Part shown: positions 1 through 9,647 of the stretch, piece by piece
How the letters are laid out: every line of letters starts with the position of its first letter
Position numbering within the stretch: the stretch's first letter is position 1
From: Ditibartonella choladocola
GTDB lineage: Bacteria > Pseudomonadota > Alphaproteobacteria > Rhizobiales > Rhizobiaceae
DNA: 64,000 bases
Assembly: GCF_002007565.1 (NCBI RefSeq)
Contig: NZ_CP015625.1
Coordinates: 2,617,501-2,681,500, forward strand
Direction of reading: 5' to 3'
Position numbers and translations under genes: made by a program
The notes under the pieces: model-generated
Database searches by the model: none
Told to the model about the DNA's origin: nothing
Seen by the model: the letters and a program-made list of their open reading frames with translations, nothing else

Positions 1-2
1 AA

Positions 3-1157
3 ACTATTATCAACGCGTTGAATGATGCCAATTACGAAGGCGATGATGCCGACAGGCTTGCACAAGCGCTAACCCGTTTCAACGGCTCGGACACACTTCA
101 TGCCGGAAATGTCTTGCGCATCGGTATCGAAACCAATTCGGCATCGGAAGATCATCTCGTACGTGCAAGCATTTATCACGGTATGCATCATGTGCTTTCC
201 ATTTCTTTGAACGACAAAAACGAATTTATAAAAAGCAACGAACCGGAAATGACTCCGATTCTGAAAACCGCTTTCGAGGGAGGCGTACCGCTCACCCATA
301 TTAATGCTTCCAATTTACCGACAATCTATGATGCAATTTACCGGTCGGTTTTGAGTTATGATATGCCGTTGACGACTGCCCGACAACTTATTCGCGTCAT
401 GGCCAATGATGTCGACCTTGAAGATCGCGTTTCGCCAAACGATACATTGGAAGTCTTTTATGCGACTCCGGGAAAAGACGAGGAAGACAGTTCCGAACCG
501 GAGATTCGCTTTGTCAGTGCTACATTCGGCGGCGTTACACGTAAATATTATCGCTTCCGTTCAACTGACGGAACAATTGATTATTATGATTCGCAAGGCC
601 GCAGCTCGAAACAATTTTTGTTAAGAAAGCCTGTCCCCAACGCTATCTTCCGCTCGCCATTCGGGCCAAGAAGACATCCCGTCCTCGGTTATGTCAGAAT
701 GCATACCGGTGTCGATTGGAGTGCGCCGAGGGGTTCTCCCATTGTTGCAGCCGGTGACGGTGTTGTAACGAAAGCAGGCCCCGTTCGCGGTTATGGCAAT
801 CAAACCGAAATCCGTCATGCTAACGGATATGTCACATCCTATGCCCATCAGAACAGCTTCGCTCCCGGTATCAAAGTCGGAGCAAAAGTTCGTCAGGGGC
901 AGATTATCGGCTATGTCGGATCAAGCGGTCTTGCAACGGGACCTCACTGCCACTTTGAAGTTTCTGTCAACAACACCAAAGTTGACCCGATGCGAATTCG
1001 TCTGCCCGATGCGAAGTCGTTACACGGAAAAGATCTGGAAGCATTCAAACATGATCGCAACAAATTGGAGGCTCTTATCAACGGACAGGACGATCAGAAG
1101 CTTGCAGCAACGGTCACTTCCGACGATAAAGTGCGAAATCCACGTTCCGACATTTGA
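3..1157 (+). CDS. M23 family metallopeptidase, 5'-truncated by window edge
   Basis: The frame is open from base 3, so the gene begins upstream of the window and only its C-terminal part is seen (about 384 residues). The C-terminal half is a LytM/M23 zinc peptidase domain: HTGVD carries the first zinc ligands and GPHCHFEV carries the HxH motif. The segment before it, with NDTLEVFYATPGK, looks like the substrate-cleft or OapA/LysM-like region of large rhizobial M23 proteins. The family cleaves peptidoglycan peptide cross-links in the periplasm or acts as a regulator of amidases. All metal ligands are present, so an active enzyme is likely. The N-terminal signal or membrane anchor is not visible. 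The stop TGA lies at 1155-1157. Confidence 0.85.
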   Translation, partial: TIINALNDANYEGDDADRLAQALTRFNGSDTLHAGNVLRIGIETNSASEDHLVRASIYHGMHHVLSISLNDKNEFIKSNEPEMTPILKTAFEGGVPLTHINASNLPTIYDAIYRSVLSYDMPLTTARQLIRVMANDVDLEDRVSPNDTLEVFYATPGKDEEDSSEPEIRFVSATFGGVTRKYYRFRSTDGTIDYYDSQGRSSKQFLLRKPVPNAIFRSPFGPRRHPVLGYVRMHTGVDWSAPRGSPIVAAGDGVVTKAGPVRGYGNQTEIRHANGYVTSYAHQNSFAPGIKVGAKVRQGQIIGYVGSSGLATGPHCHFEVSVNNTKVDPMRIRLPDAKSLHGKDLEAFKHDRNKLEALINGQDDQKLAATVTSDDKVRNPRSDI

Positions 1158-1639
1158 CAGGAAACTGCTTTAGACCGCTATAAACCGGCTCACCGGATTT
1201 TTTTCATCATATCGGGTGAGCTTAAAAATCGTAAACGTCGCGGATTTTATTTCTTATATTGATTCGACAGAAACTGTTTTGGATTTATTAAAATGAATGG
1301 CACTCGCGCAGTTTGAAGCTGCGTCTATGGCGTGCCGGCCAATTAAAAATTCATCATATATTACAGGAAATCGAAAAATGATTTTCGATTCGTAAACAGT
1401 TGAGCGGATGACCAACTATTTGCTTCCTCGTTCTGAACAGGTCAGGCAACAACACCGGAATAACTGAACCCCGCTTTCGACCGGCGGATCTGATATTATG
1501 AGCTGCCGATGCCAATTCTCTTATAAGTTCCAATTCTATCATAATAAGATAGCTAGGCGGTTTCGTGAGTTGCTTTTAGCAATACAGCCTCTAGCCTCTC
1601 TCACCGGAAAAATTCCGGCAAGCCTGTTCGTTCCGCCTG
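1158..1639. other. Convergent intergenic region with possible structured element
   Basis: There is no convincing gene between the converging M23 and ecfG genes. A stem-loop at 1191-1222 (GCTCACC paired with GGTGAGC) may end the M23 transcript, but it lacks a clean T-run. At about 1292-1352 nested inverted repeats (GGCAC with GTGCC around GCAG-TTTGAA-CTGC, and outer ATGAAT with ATTCAT) suggest a folded RNA or cruciform. No known RNA family is recognised. Confidence 0.4.
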
Positions 1640-2197
1640 TCAGTTATTCGTAAACGAGCGCATTGTTGCGGCTGCCGAATTGGCGTCGGGACCATAATCC
1701 GATTGACCGTTAACGCCCAATAATTCCTGTAGACGGGTACGCGCGCGGCTGACACGGCTTTTTATTGTGCCGACAGCACAACCGCAAATTTCTGCTGTAT
1801 CTTCATAAGAAAAACCGGAAGCACCAATAAGGATGATGGCTTCTTTCTGGTCGTCGGGCAATTGGTCCAGAGCTTTTCTGAAATCCTGTAAATCAAGGGA
1901 ACCGTATTGTGCAGGATGAACAGCAACATTTTCAGTGAAAACGCCTTCGCTGTCCTGCACTTCACGGCCTTTTTTACGCATTTGACTGAAAAACTCGTTT
2001 CTCAAAATCGTGAATAACCAAGCTTTCATATTTGTTCCGATTTCGAAACTGTCCTGCTTTGCCCAAGCTTTCATAATGGTGTCTTGAACAAGGTCATCGG
2101 CTTTATCATGCTGACCACTCAAAGACACGGCAAAAGCGCGCAGAGACGGTAAAATTGAAAGAAGTTCACGTTTGAAATCAGGATTATGCGGGCTCAT
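1640..2197 (-). CDS. ecfG: ECF sigma factor EcfG (general stress response)
   Basis: This is a short ECF-type sigma factor of about 185 residues. It has region 2 near residues 20-80 (DDLVQDTIMKAW, NMKAWLFTILRNEF) and region 4 with its helix-turn-helix near 130-170 (GFSYEDTAEICGCAVGTIKS). It is the ECF15/EcfG type of alphaproteobacteria, which directs RNA polymerase to GGAAC-containing stress promoters. The ATG at 2197 is preferred over an in-frame GTG at 2206, because GGGAAA lies about 9 nt before the ATG and too close to the GTG. It lies just downstream of nepR on the same strand and is divergent from phyR, the classical arrangement of this module. Confidence 0.93.
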   Translation of the reverse strand: MSPHNPDFKRELLSILPSLRAFAVSLSGQHDKADDLVQDTIMKAWAKQDSFEIGTNMKAWLFTILRNEFFSQMRKKGREVQDSEGVFTENVAVHPAQYGSLDLQDFRKALDQLPDDQKEAIILIGASGFSYEDTAEICGCAVGTIKSRVSRARTRLQELLGVNGQSDYGPDANSAAATMRSFTNN

Positions 2198-2215
2198 GGG
2201 TTTCACTTTCCCATA

Positions 2216-2404
2216 TCAATTTTGGCTGCCTTGTTCGGCTTTATCAAGCTTTTCAAGAAGATCGAGAAATTTTTCCGGTATTTCTTCTTCCTGAAGAGCT
2301 GTATAAAACTGCCGCAACTTAACCGCTATTTCGCTATTGGATCCAAGCAGATCATCTTGCGGACCGAAATTCTCGGAACCGTTTTTTTCCTTGCCATCAT
2401 CCAT
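2216..2404 (-). CDS. nepR: Anti-sigma factor NepR
   Basis: This 62-residue acidic protein has the NepR helix (SEIAVKLRQFYTALQEEEIP followed by a leucine-rich helix). In the family, NepR binds EcfG in unstressed cells and is removed by phosphorylated PhyR. AAGGGA lies 10-15 nt before the ATG at 2404. The ecfG start lies fewer than 20 nt downstream of the stop, so the two are almost certainly co-transcribed. The identity rests on length, sequence and position between ecfG and phyR. Confidence 0.93.
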   Translation of the reverse strand: MDDGKEKNGSENFGPQDDLLGSNSEIAVKLRQFYTALQEEEIPEKFLDLLEKLDKAEQGSQN

Positions 2405-2489
2405 CTTAAGTCCCTTAAAAATGACGCCATCCGTTAATTTATAAAGAGTGTAAAAAAATACACTTACCTTAAAGAATATAGAAGTGAGT

Positions 2490-2517
2490 AAAAAGTTCCA
2501 AGGGGCTGGAACTTTTT
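2490..2517. promoter_or_regulatory. GGAAC inverted repeat between nepR-ecfG and phyR
   Basis: A perfect 11-bp inverted repeat (AAAAAGTTCCA / TGGAACTTTTT, loop AGGGGC) places one GGAAC on each strand. GGAAC is the -35 core read by EcfG-type sigma factors, and the site lies between divergent stress genes where promoters, not terminators, are expected. A matching CGTT-like -10 element is not evident at the usual spacing on either strand, so promoter function is inferred from the -35 core only. Confidence 0.5.
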
Positions 2518-2589
2518 ATTATTCATGAATTAATCTTCCAAACACACCCTCATGCGGGTACACTTTCAGGGGCAGAAGGAGTTTCTTAT

Positions 2590-3381
2590 ATGACCTTATC
2601 AACGCGTATTGCACCGCATCTACCTTACTTGAGAAGATTTGCGCGTGCCGTTACCGGATCTCAAACTTCGGGTGACGCCTATGTTGCAGCTATGCTTGAA
2701 GCATTAATTGCCGACATTTCGATTTTCCCTGACACATCTTCCGACCGCATAAGCGTTTATCGGTTGTTTTGTGAATTATTCGATCAGACAACGCCGAATA
2801 TTGCTGAGCCATTGCCGCAATTCGGTGTCGAGCAGAAAGCGAATGCAAAACTTTCCTATCTCACTCCCAAGGCCCGTCAGGCATTTCTGCTCATCGCTGT
2901 TGAAGGTTTCAGCGATAAAGAAGCTATGAAAATTATGAATGTCGATGCTCAAGAATTCAGAAAATTGCTGAATGATGCTTCGAGTGATATTTCCGAACAG
3001 GTCGCAACACGCATCCTCATTATTGAAGATGAACCCTTAATTGCTATGGATATCGAGCAACTGGTTGAATCGCTTGGTCACCAGGTGGTCGGCATTGCAC
3101 GTACACGTGACGAAGCGGTTTCACTGTTCAAAAAGGAAAAACCCGGAATGGTTCTGGCGGATATTCAACTTGCCGATAACAGTTCGGGCATTGATGCGGT
3201 CAATGACATTCTGGAAACCGATGAAGTTCCGGTCATCTTTATTACCGCATTTCCCGAACGTCTCCTCACAGGTGAGCGGCCCGAACCGACATTCCTTGTA
3301 ACCAAGCCTTTCAATCCCGATATGGTCAAAGCGTTGATCTCGCAAGCGCTTTTCTTCCAAGAAAATGCATCACGGAAGTAA
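2590..3381 (+). CDS. phyR: Stress response regulator PhyR (anti-anti-sigma factor)
   Basis: This 263-residue protein has the two-part PhyR layout. An N-terminal sigma-like domain (about 1-135) resembles EcfG but lacks DNA-binding function in the family. A C-terminal receiver domain (about 140-260) has the acidic pocket (IIEDEP), the phospho-acceptor Asp in VLADIQLAD, and the conserved Thr and Lys (FITAFPERL, VTKPF). Phosphorylated PhyR sequesters NepR and frees EcfG. The start is firm: AGAAGGAG lies 8 nt before the ATG. Its stop overlaps the widest reading of the kinase gene that follows, which fits a sensor-regulator operon. Confidence 0.95.
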   Translation: MTLSTRIAPHLPYLRRFARAVTGSQTSGDAYVAAMLEALIADISIFPDTSSDRISVYRLFCELFDQTTPNIAEPLPQFGVEQKANAKLSYLTPKARQAFLLIAVEGFSDKEAMKIMNVDAQEFRKLLNDASSDISEQVATRILIIEDEPLIAMDIEQLVESLGHQVVGIARTRDEAVSLFKKEKPGMVLADIQLADNSSGIDAVNDILETDEVPVIFITAFPERLLTGERPEPTFLVTKPFNPDMVKALISQALFFQENASRK

Positions 3382-4444
3382 CAAAAGTGAAGCTTCAAAA
3401 CTATCTCAGACAAAAGGTTATTCGTTTCTTATGACATCGGCTCCCCGATCAGCACCTGCCGTTGAAAGATTGCATGTGAGTGCCTTGGCACAGGCCATTC
3501 ACGGAGCCGATATTTTTGTACTCTATCAAACGCCCGATTTTATCTATCATTGGGCTGAAAATTTGCCTGATATACTCGCGAACAAGTGGTTTGCCGGATG
3601 CCGTGAATCGGATTTTCTATCCGAAACACTCGCCGATAATATGAAAACTGTAAAATCGCAGGTTCTTGCAACAGGCAAGATGCAAACATTAGAAGCGCGC
3701 TTTGAAAATAGCTCGAACCGGATTTTGTGGTATAAATTTTCTATCGATTGTCATCGCAACGATCAGGGGGAAATTATCGGTTTATTGACGACGGGCGTCA
3801 ATGTAACAGAATTACGGCGACGCGAGCAGGTACTCAAAGCTTTATTGAGAGAAGTAAGCCACCGTTCCAAAAATCTTTTAGCCATTATCCAGAGCGTGGC
3901 CGGACAGACTGCCCGTTATACCGATTCATTGCAAACATTTTTAAAGAAGTTTCAGGGACGCATACAATCCTTGTCGCATTCGCAAGATCTGGTCACAGAT
4001 TCGGATTGGCGCGGTGCGCATTTCAGGGAGCTTTTTTTAAGCCAGGCTTCAAGCTACCTCGGGAGCGAACATAAACGCTTTACGATCGAGGGAGAAGATC
4101 CCTATTTGTTCCCTGGTGCAGCCTTGCACATCGGTTTGGCGTTTCACGAACTTATCATCAATTCTCTTTCTTATGGTGCTCTCTCCAGACCTGACGGTTC
4201 GATACGTGTGACAAGCCGGATCAGCAAGGATAAAGGGCAGCCTTCCCACCTTTATATTTCCTGGTATGAAGTTTTTTCACCCGATCAAACCCTGGACGAT
4301 GATCGCAAGGCCTGTTTCGGCAGCGCAGTTCTCGAAAAAATTGTTCCGGTTTCTGTCGATGGAACAGCAAGTCTCGAATTTACCGACGACGGTGTCGTTT
4401 ATCATCTGACTTTGCCTGATACCTATTTTGATTTTTACGGCTGA
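3365..4444 (+). CDS. HWE-family sensor histidine kinase (likely PhyR kinase)
   Basis: This is a soluble kinase with no membrane segment. A PAS-like domain lies near residues 45-150 (YQTPDFIYHWAENLP). The H-box is EVSHRSKNLLAIIQ, the N-box FHELIINSLSYGAL, and ISWYEV carries the W-x-E signature of the HWE group, which includes kinases of the general stress pathway. The first ATG (3365) overlaps phyR by 17 nt; an ATG at 3431 after AAAAGG is an equally good start and would remove the first 22 residues. Adjacency to phyR makes it the probable kinase or phosphatase for PhyR. The signal sensed is unknown. Confidence 0.88.
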   Translation: MHHGSNKSEASKLSQTKGYSFLMTSAPRSAPAVERLHVSALAQAIHGADIFVLYQTPDFIYHWAENLPDILANKWFAGCRESDFLSETLADNMKTVKSQVLATGKMQTLEARFENSSNRILWYKFSIDCHRNDQGEIIGLLTTGVNVTELRRREQVLKALLREVSHRSKNLLAIIQSVAGQTARYTDSLQTFLKKFQGRIQSLSHSQDLVTDSDWRGAHFRELFLSQASSYLGSEHKRFTIEGEDPYLFPGAALHIGLAFHELIINSLSYGALSRPDGSIRVTSRISKDKGQPSHLYISWYEVFSPDQTLDDDRKACFGSAVLEKIVPVSVDGTASLEFTDDGVVYHLTLPDTYFDFYG

Positions 4445-4633
4445 TCGCATTCGCGCTCACAGAAATTTTTTAATATCCTGCTTAAAAGGATAGCGATCAT
4501 TGCGCGCCAAATTCAAACCTTTTTATGAAATATGTTTTGTTCTGGAACAAATAACCGGATCAACCGTTTATTAATTATAAAACAAACGTAAATCCAGCCG
4601 TTCAATACTGTATCTTTTCTGAAGGGGTCAATT

Positions 4634-4990
4634 ATGAATTCCGTCATTGCTGTCATGTTGCTTGTTTCCTGTACAGATGGTTTTTCTGCCTGCAACGCCT
4701 CTGATGATATGGTCAAGGTTTTTCCGACACACGAAGCCTGCGAAGCAGCGCTTTTGCCTGCGGTCAGCCGTGTTGGACAGACCAACGAGATGGTTTTCGG
4801 TAAATGTATCAAATCCGATCCGGACTTTATCAACGGCGATTTGAGTATTTATTGGCGGGTCGACCAGAATGGCGATTTCATTGTCGAGCTTTCCAACGAG
4901 GACAGTGAAGAAGAAGAGCTCACTGTGCCACTTGAAAAACTTGAAAAACCGGTGGCGGGTAAACCGGTAACCAATAAGCCGACGGCCTGA
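4634..4990 (+). CDS. Hypothetical small protein, possibly exported
   Basis: This 118-residue protein is not recognised. The N-terminus (MNSVIAVMLLVSCTDGFSAC) resembles a short signal or lipoprotein-like segment, but there is no clear lipobox and only one or no Lys/Arg before the hydrophobic stretch. Several Cys residues (about positions 13, 20, 35 and 56) could form disulfides if the protein is periplasmic. The C-terminus is acidic (EDSEEEEL), then Lys/Pro-rich. GAAGGGGT lies 6-13 nt before the ATG, supporting a real gene. It stands alone between the stress module and the next gene. Confidence 0.6.
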   Translation: MNSVIAVMLLVSCTDGFSACNASDDMVKVFPTHEACEAALLPAVSRVGQTNEMVFGKCIKSDPDFINGDLSIYWRVDQNGDFIVELSNEDSEEEELTVPLEKLEKPVAGKPVTNKPTA

Positions 4991-5148
4991 TTTCAATAAA
5001 ATCTTGCCTGATAACCGGATTTGACTTTCCGTTTCTGCTTTATCTTTCCCCTTAACACTTTATATACCACGGACTAAAAAATATATTTTCCATTGAAAGA
5101 TCACCTCGAAACTCGTAAATGCGGTGCACTATCTATGGAGAATGTTCA

Positions 5149-5691
5149 ATGCGCGATGATTACCAGTCAGGTTACGACGATATGGATTATCAGGATCCCT
5201 ATAATCAGCAACCAACACAGCCACAAGCGCAATTAGACCCTGCAGTTGAAAAAGTAAGACGCAAACTTATGCGTTTGATGATGATTTCAATCGGAATAAC
5301 AATCGTTCTGATTTTGATTATTCTGGCGGCGGTCATTTATAAAGTGACATCTTCACCTTCAGAAAAAACACCGACTGAAGTCAGCAAAACAGAGGCTAGT
5401 CCCGTTCCCGGTGCAGAAACCGATGCGACCTCTGAAGCCAAAACAACACAGCCAGCCGTTCCGGAATTTATCCGGCGTTCGATTGCTCTTCCACAAGGAA
5501 CCCGCATTCTCTCGCAGAGCCTGTCGAACGATATGATTGCGCTTGAAACATTGACACCTGAAGGCAACACGGAACTTGTGATTTACGATTATCGCCAAGG
5601 GCATCTGGTTGCCGGAATCACGGTTGATACATCGCCGGTTGCCAAACAGCCGGTTGAAGAACCGACACCACAAAGCCAGCCCGCTCAATAA
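5149..5691 (+). CDS. Hypothetical single-pass membrane protein
   Basis: This is a protein of about 180 residues that is not recognised beyond its layout. It has an acidic Tyr/Gln-rich cytoplasmic tail (about 1-40), one strong transmembrane helix (about 45-70, ISIGITIVLILIILAAVIYK), a Thr/Glu/Ala-rich linker, and a small C-terminal domain (about 105-165) ending in a Pro/Gln tail. The start at 5149 follows GGAG by 9 nt; a longer reading from 5119 lacks such a site. The C-terminal domain is probably periplasmic. It converges on clpB with a shared terminator. Confidence 0.7.
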   Translation: MRDDYQSGYDDMDYQDPYNQQPTQPQAQLDPAVEKVRRKLMRLMMISIGITIVLILIILAAVIYKVTSSPSEKTPTEVSKTEASPVPGAETDATSEAKTTQPAVPEFIRRSIALPQGTRILSQSLSNDMIALETLTPEGNTELVIYDYRQGHLVAGITVDTSPVAKQPVEEPTPQSQPAQ

Positions 5692-5716
5692 AAAGCTTTC
5701 AAATTTTATTCAAAAG

Positions 5717-5744
5717 AAAAGGCCGCTTCAAAAAGCGGCCTTTT
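5717..5744. terminator. Bidirectional terminator between the membrane-protein gene and clpB
   Basis: A GC-rich 12-bp stem (AAAAGGCCGCTT / AAGCGGCCTTTT) with a 4-nt CAAA loop has A/T runs on both sides. It lies between two convergent genes and can serve both strands. Confidence 0.85.
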
Positions 5745-5759
5745 CATCATCTCATGATC

Positions 5760-8444
5760 TTATTTCTTGTCTGTTTTACGGTTTGCATTGGAAGTTTTTC
5801 CATCACCCGCCTCTTCGGTCTTTTCGGCAACTTTTTCTTCAACTTTTGCCTCATCGACCGGATGCGTTGGCGTTGGTGTAAAGATCAAGCGATCGGAACC
5901 ACGGGATATATTGACTGTCGAACCATCAAGAATATCACCGATCAGCAGTCTTTCAGCGAGCGGATCCTGAACTTCTCTCTGGATAACCCGTTTAAGCGGC
6001 CGTGCACCATAAGCCGGGTCATAACCCTTGTCGGCAAGAAATTCACGAGCACTATCATCAATAACCAGTTTGATCTTCCGGTCTGACAACAATGATTGCA
6101 AACGTTGCAACTGGATGTCGACAATGGCTCCCATTTCTTTCCGGTGCAACCGGTGGAACAGGATGATTTCGTCAACACGGTTGAGAAATTCCGGTCTGAA
6201 TGCAGCTTTAACTACTGCCATAACATCGTCACGGGCTTTCTCGGCTTCGTCATTATCGTCAAGTGCTGTCAAATATTCGGCACCCAGATTCGATGTCATA
6301 ATGATAAGCGTATTGCGGAAATCGACAGTGCGCCCCTGCCCATCGGTCAAGCGGCCATCATCAAGCACTTGTAAAAGAACGTTGAAAACATCCGGATGGG
6401 CTTTCTCAATTTCATCAAACAGGATGACCTGATATGGCCGACGACGAACCGCTTCTGTCAAAGCGCCGCCTTCTTCATAACCGACATATCCCGGAGGAGC
6501 ACCAATCAAACGGGCAACCGAATGCTTTTCCATATATTCCGACATGTCGATACGAACCATTGCGGTTTCGTCCTGAAACAGGAATTTTGCCAGAGCCTTG
6601 GTGAGTTCTGTTTTACCAACACCTGTTGGCCCCAGGAAAATGAACGAACCAATCGGCCTGTTCGGGTCTTGCAAGCCCGCACGTGCACGACGTACCGCCC
6701 GCGAAACAGCCTGTATTGCTTCGCCCTGTCCGACAACGCGTTTGGCAAGCTCGTCTTCCATTCTCAGAAGTTTCTCACGCTCGCCTTCGAGCATGCTGTC
6801 AACCGGAATACCGGTCCAGCGCGATACAACCTGTGCAATGTGATCGGGTGTGACGGTTTCTTCCAGAATCGAGCCGTGATTTTCCTGACTTTCAGCCTCT
6901 TCCAATTGTTTAGCCAATTGCGGAATGATGCTGTAAGAAAGTTCACCGGCTTTCTGATATTCGCCGTTACGTTGGGCAATAGCCAAATTGTTGCGTGCTG
7001 CTTCCAATTGTTTCTTCAACTCGGCAGCATGACCCAATTTCTGTTTTTCCGATTGCCATTTTGCAGTGATTTCATGCGATTGTTCTTCAAGCTCGACCAA
7101 TTCGTCTTCGAGTTTTTCCAAACGGTCTTTCGAAGCAGGATCGGTTTCGGCTTTCAAAGCTTCCCGCTCGATTTTCAACTGCATGACACGGCGGTCAATT
7201 TCATCGAGTTCTTCCGGTTTGGAATCAACCTGCATACGCAGCCTTGAAGCCGCTTCATCAATAAGGTCAATTGCTTTATCGGGCAAAAACCGGTCGGTAA
7301 TATAACGATTCGACAAAGTTGCCGCAGCAACAAGAGCCGAGTCGGAAATCCGGACTTTATGATGTTGCTCGTATTTTTCTTTAATGCCACGCAGAATAGA
7401 AATCGTGTCTTCAACCGTCGGCTCGTCGACAAAGACCGGCTGGAAACGACGTGCAAGAGCCGCGTCCTTTTCAACATATTTGCGATATTCTTCGAGAGTC
7501 GTCGCACCGACACAATGCAGTTCACCACGGGCAAGAGCCGGTTTCAAAAGGTTCGACGCATCCATTGCGCCATCCGATTTACCCGCACCGACCAATGTGT
7601 GCATTTCATCAATGAACAGAATAATTTCGCCATTTGCAGCCTGAACTTCGGTCAAAACCGCTTTCAGGCGCTCTTCAAACTCGCCACGATATTTTGCACC
7701 GGCAATCAATGCCCCCATATCAAGGGCAAGAAGCGATTTATCACGCAATGTTTCGGGAACATCACCATTGATAATACGCAATGCAAGCCCTTCGACAATA
7801 GCCGTTTTACCAACGCCCGGTTCGCCTATCAGCACCGGATTGTTCTTGGTGCGCCTTGACAAAACCTGAATTGTCCGGCGGATTTCTTCATCACGCCCGA
7901 TGACCGGATCAAGTTTCCCCTCGCGCGCATCCTTTGTCAGATCACGCGCATATTTCTTCAATGCGTCATACTGCGCTTCGGCATTGGCCGAATCAGCTGT
8001 GCGTCCTTTTCTCATCTCGTTGATCGCCTTGTTTAACGCCGTTGGCGTAACCCCACTTTTTGAAAGAATTTCTGCTGTTTTCGCTTTCGGCTCCATCAGC
8101 AAAGCCTGTAGAAGCCGTTCGACAGTTACAAAGCTGTCTCCTGCTTTCTCGGCCAGTTCTTCGGCTTTCGTAAAAACCTTTGCCAATGCTTCCGACATAT
8201 AAAGCTGGCCATTGCCACCACTCACCTTGGGCAATGCCGAAAGTGCCGTAGCCAATGCGTCTTTTGCAGCTTTTACGTTGCCACCGGCCTTCTCTATCAA
8301 CGATGCACAAAGGCCTTCATTGTCGTCCAGCAACACCTTTAACAAATGTTCCGGAACAAACTGCTGATTATCAGACGATAAGGCAAAATTTTGTGCAGAT
8401 TGTAGGAACCCCTGCACGCGCTCGGTATATTTTTCTAAATTCAT
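5760..8444 (-). CDS. clpB: ATP-dependent disaggregase ClpB
   Basis: This 894-residue Hsp100 chaperone dissolves protein aggregates together with DnaK. The N-terminal Clp-N repeat (1-150) is followed by AAA+ domain 1 (Walker A GEPGVGKT, Walker B IILFIDE), the long coiled-coil middle domain (about 410-530), AAA+ domain 2 ([23 protein letters not shown]) and a charged C-terminal tail. Length matches the family. The ATG at 8444 follows AAGGAG; a start seven codons upstream is less likely. It is probably a heat-shock gene with its own promoter. Confidence 0.97.
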   Translation of the reverse strand: MNLEKYTERVQGFLQSAQNFALSSDNQQFVPEHLLKVLLDDNEGLCASLIEKAGGNVKAAKDALATALSALPKVSGGNGQLYMSEALAKVFTKAEELAEKAGDSFVTVERLLQALLMEPKAKTAEILSKSGVTPTALNKAINEMRKGRTADSANAEAQYDALKKYARDLTKDAREGKLDPVIGRDEEIRRTIQVLSRRTKNNPVLIGEPGVGKTAIVEGLALRIINGDVPETLRDKSLLALDMGALIAGAKYRGEFEERLKAVLTEVQAANGEIILFIDEMHTLVGAGKSDGAMDASNLLKPALARGELHCVGATTLEEYRKYVEKDAALARRFQPVFVDEPTVEDTISILRGIKEKYEQHHKVRISDSALVAAATLSNRYITDRFLPDKAIDLIDEAASRLRMQVDSKPEELDEIDRRVMQLKIEREALKAETDPASKDRLEKLEDELVELEEQSHEITAKWQSEKQKLGHAAELKKQLEAARNNLAIAQRNGEYQKAGELSYSIIPQLAKQLEEAESQENHGSILEETVTPDHIAQVVSRWTGIPVDSMLEGEREKLLRMEDELAKRVVGQGEAIQAVSRAVRRARAGLQDPNRPIGSFIFLGPTGVGKTELTKALAKFLFQDETAMVRIDMSEYMEKHSVARLIGAPPGYVGYEEGGALTEAVRRRPYQVILFDEIEKAHPDVFNVLLQVLDDGRLTDGQGRTVDFRNTLIIMTSNLGAEYLTALDDNDEAEKARDDVMAVVKAAFRPEFLNRVDEIILFHRLHRKEMGAIVDIQLQRLQSLLSDRKIKLVIDDSAREFLADKGYDPAYGARPLKRVIQREVQDPLAERLLIGDILDGSTVNISRGSDRLIFTPTPTHPVDEAKVEEKVAEKTEEAGDGKTSNANRKTDKK

Positions 8445-8531
8445 TCTCGTCTCCTTTTCCCACAATCCATAAATGGCCTTATGGGCTTGAAGTGACAGAC
8501 TCCCGTTAAGGCAAGCCGTACTCGTTACCTG

Positions 8532-8560
8532 ATATGGTATTGACGGTGAAATTCGACAAG
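8532..8560 (-). promoter_or_regulatory. Possible RpoH (heat-shock) promoter of clpB
   Basis: Read leftward, CTTGTC (8560-8555) and CCATAT (8537-8532) are separated by 17 nt. This resembles heat-shock sigma-32 promoters and lies about 90 nt before the clpB start. Function is inferred from sequence resemblance and the nature of the gene. Confidence 0.4.
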
Positions 8561-8623
8561 ATCAAAAATAATCAAGCCGACAAACAAAATGTGCACTCTG
8601 AAAAGAAATAAAAACAAGCGCTT

Positions 8624-9436
8624 TTATTTGGAAAAAGTCTGGCTTTCATTTGCCGGAATAATGTCCAGAGGAATTGTAATACCAAGTTTTCCCAGCATAT
8701 TTTTAAAGTCCTGAACACCATAACCGGCGCTCTCGGTTACCAGCCCTTGAATAAAACCGCTTCCCTCTTCGCTTTTTCCAAGTTTGGCAATAACGCTTTC
8801 GGCGGGATCAAGAAAACAGCATTGTGGCGCTGCTTTTTCAAAAAAGCTTTTGAGCCACGGCAAATGGGTGCTTGAAAGTGTGCACGTATCAACGGCCGGA
8901 TATTGTCCCAACAAATCGGCCATGAAACGGTCGACTTCGGCTTGCGTCTTTACAGGATCAAACAGGAAAGTGCCGCTTTCCACCAGCTCGACCATAGAAG
9001 ACGCATTGACGAGGGCGACATTTTCCGGACGTTTGCTGTGTTTCTTCACAAATGCTCTCCCCATGGGGCTTGCAACCATAGAAGCAACCCCCATAATTGC
9101 CACGTGACCGCTCCGGCTTTTTCTTTCTGCTTCTTCAAGTGGCGGAAATACGCCATAAAGCGGCACAGGGCAGCACTCTTTCACATCATCGAACACCATA
9201 ATAGACGGCGCATTGGAAGCGATAATGATGGCGGAAGGGTCGTAACGCATCAACCGTTTGAAGGTCAACTTCATTATATCGGTAAGCTCTCCGGCTGTTT
9301 TTTTCCCGTAAGGGAAATTGGCCCGATCGGCAAAATAGATAATGTCGCGTTGTGGTTGTTTTCTATGTAACAGATCAACAATGGCATAAGAACCAATGCC
9401 CGCGTCAAAAATAGCAACCGGCTTTATCATATTCAT
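8624..9436 (-). CDS. Glutamate/aspartate racemase-like protein lacking both catalytic cysteines
   Basis: This 270-residue protein has the MurI fold signatures: FDAGIGSY where MurI has FDSGVGGL, and [10 protein letters not shown] matching the conserved PYG loop. In MurI the two acid/base cysteines lie in ACNTAS and GCTH. Here these read ASNAPS and SSTH, so both cysteines are serine. A cofactor-independent racemase needs both thiols, so normal racemase activity is unlikely; a binding or regulatory role, or altered chemistry, is possible. It overlaps yacG by 4 nt at its start, which suggests translational coupling. It is probably a paralog and not the essential murI. Confidence 0.75.
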   Translation of the reverse strand: MNMIKPVAIFDAGIGSYAIVDLLHRKQPQRDIIYFADRANFPYGKKTAGELTDIMKLTFKRLMRYDPSAIIIASNAPSIMVFDDVKECCPVPLYGVFPPLEEAERKSRSGHVAIMGVASMVASPMGRAFVKKHSKRPENVALVNASSMVELVESGTFLFDPVKTQAEVDRFMADLLGQYPAVDTCTLSSTHLPWLKSFFEKAAPQCCFLDPAESVIAKLGKSEEGSGFIQGLVTESAGYGVQDFKNMLGKLGITIPLDIIPANESQTFSK

Positions 9437-9645
9437 TCTTGTTCATCCGCGTTGTTGAATGGCTTTCCCGGCAATATATAAGCACCTTTCAGCCAGCGGT
9501 TAAGGTCGATTGACCGGCAACGCTCCGAACAGAACGGATAGGCTTCACGGATTGAAGGTTTACCACATTCCGGACATGGTCTGGGCGAACGCAAAGGATA
9601 TACTTTTGCAGTTTCTGAAACCTCGCCATTTTTCGACGTAGCCAT
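9433..9645 (-). CDS. yacG: Zinc-finger DNA gyrase inhibitor YacG
   Basis: This 70-residue protein has the four zinc cysteines in the YacG spacing (CPECGK and FCSERCR), then the conserved [15 protein letters not shown]. In E. coli YacG binds GyrB and inhibits gyrase. It is a typical rhizobial neighbour of maf and infA. The stop overlaps the start of the racemase-like gene and the start lies directly after the maf stop. Confidence 0.93.
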   Translation of the reverse strand: MATSKNGEVSETAKVYPLRSPRPCPECGKPSIREAYPFCSERCRSIDLNRWLKGAYILPGKPFNNADEQE

Positions 9646-9647
9646 TT

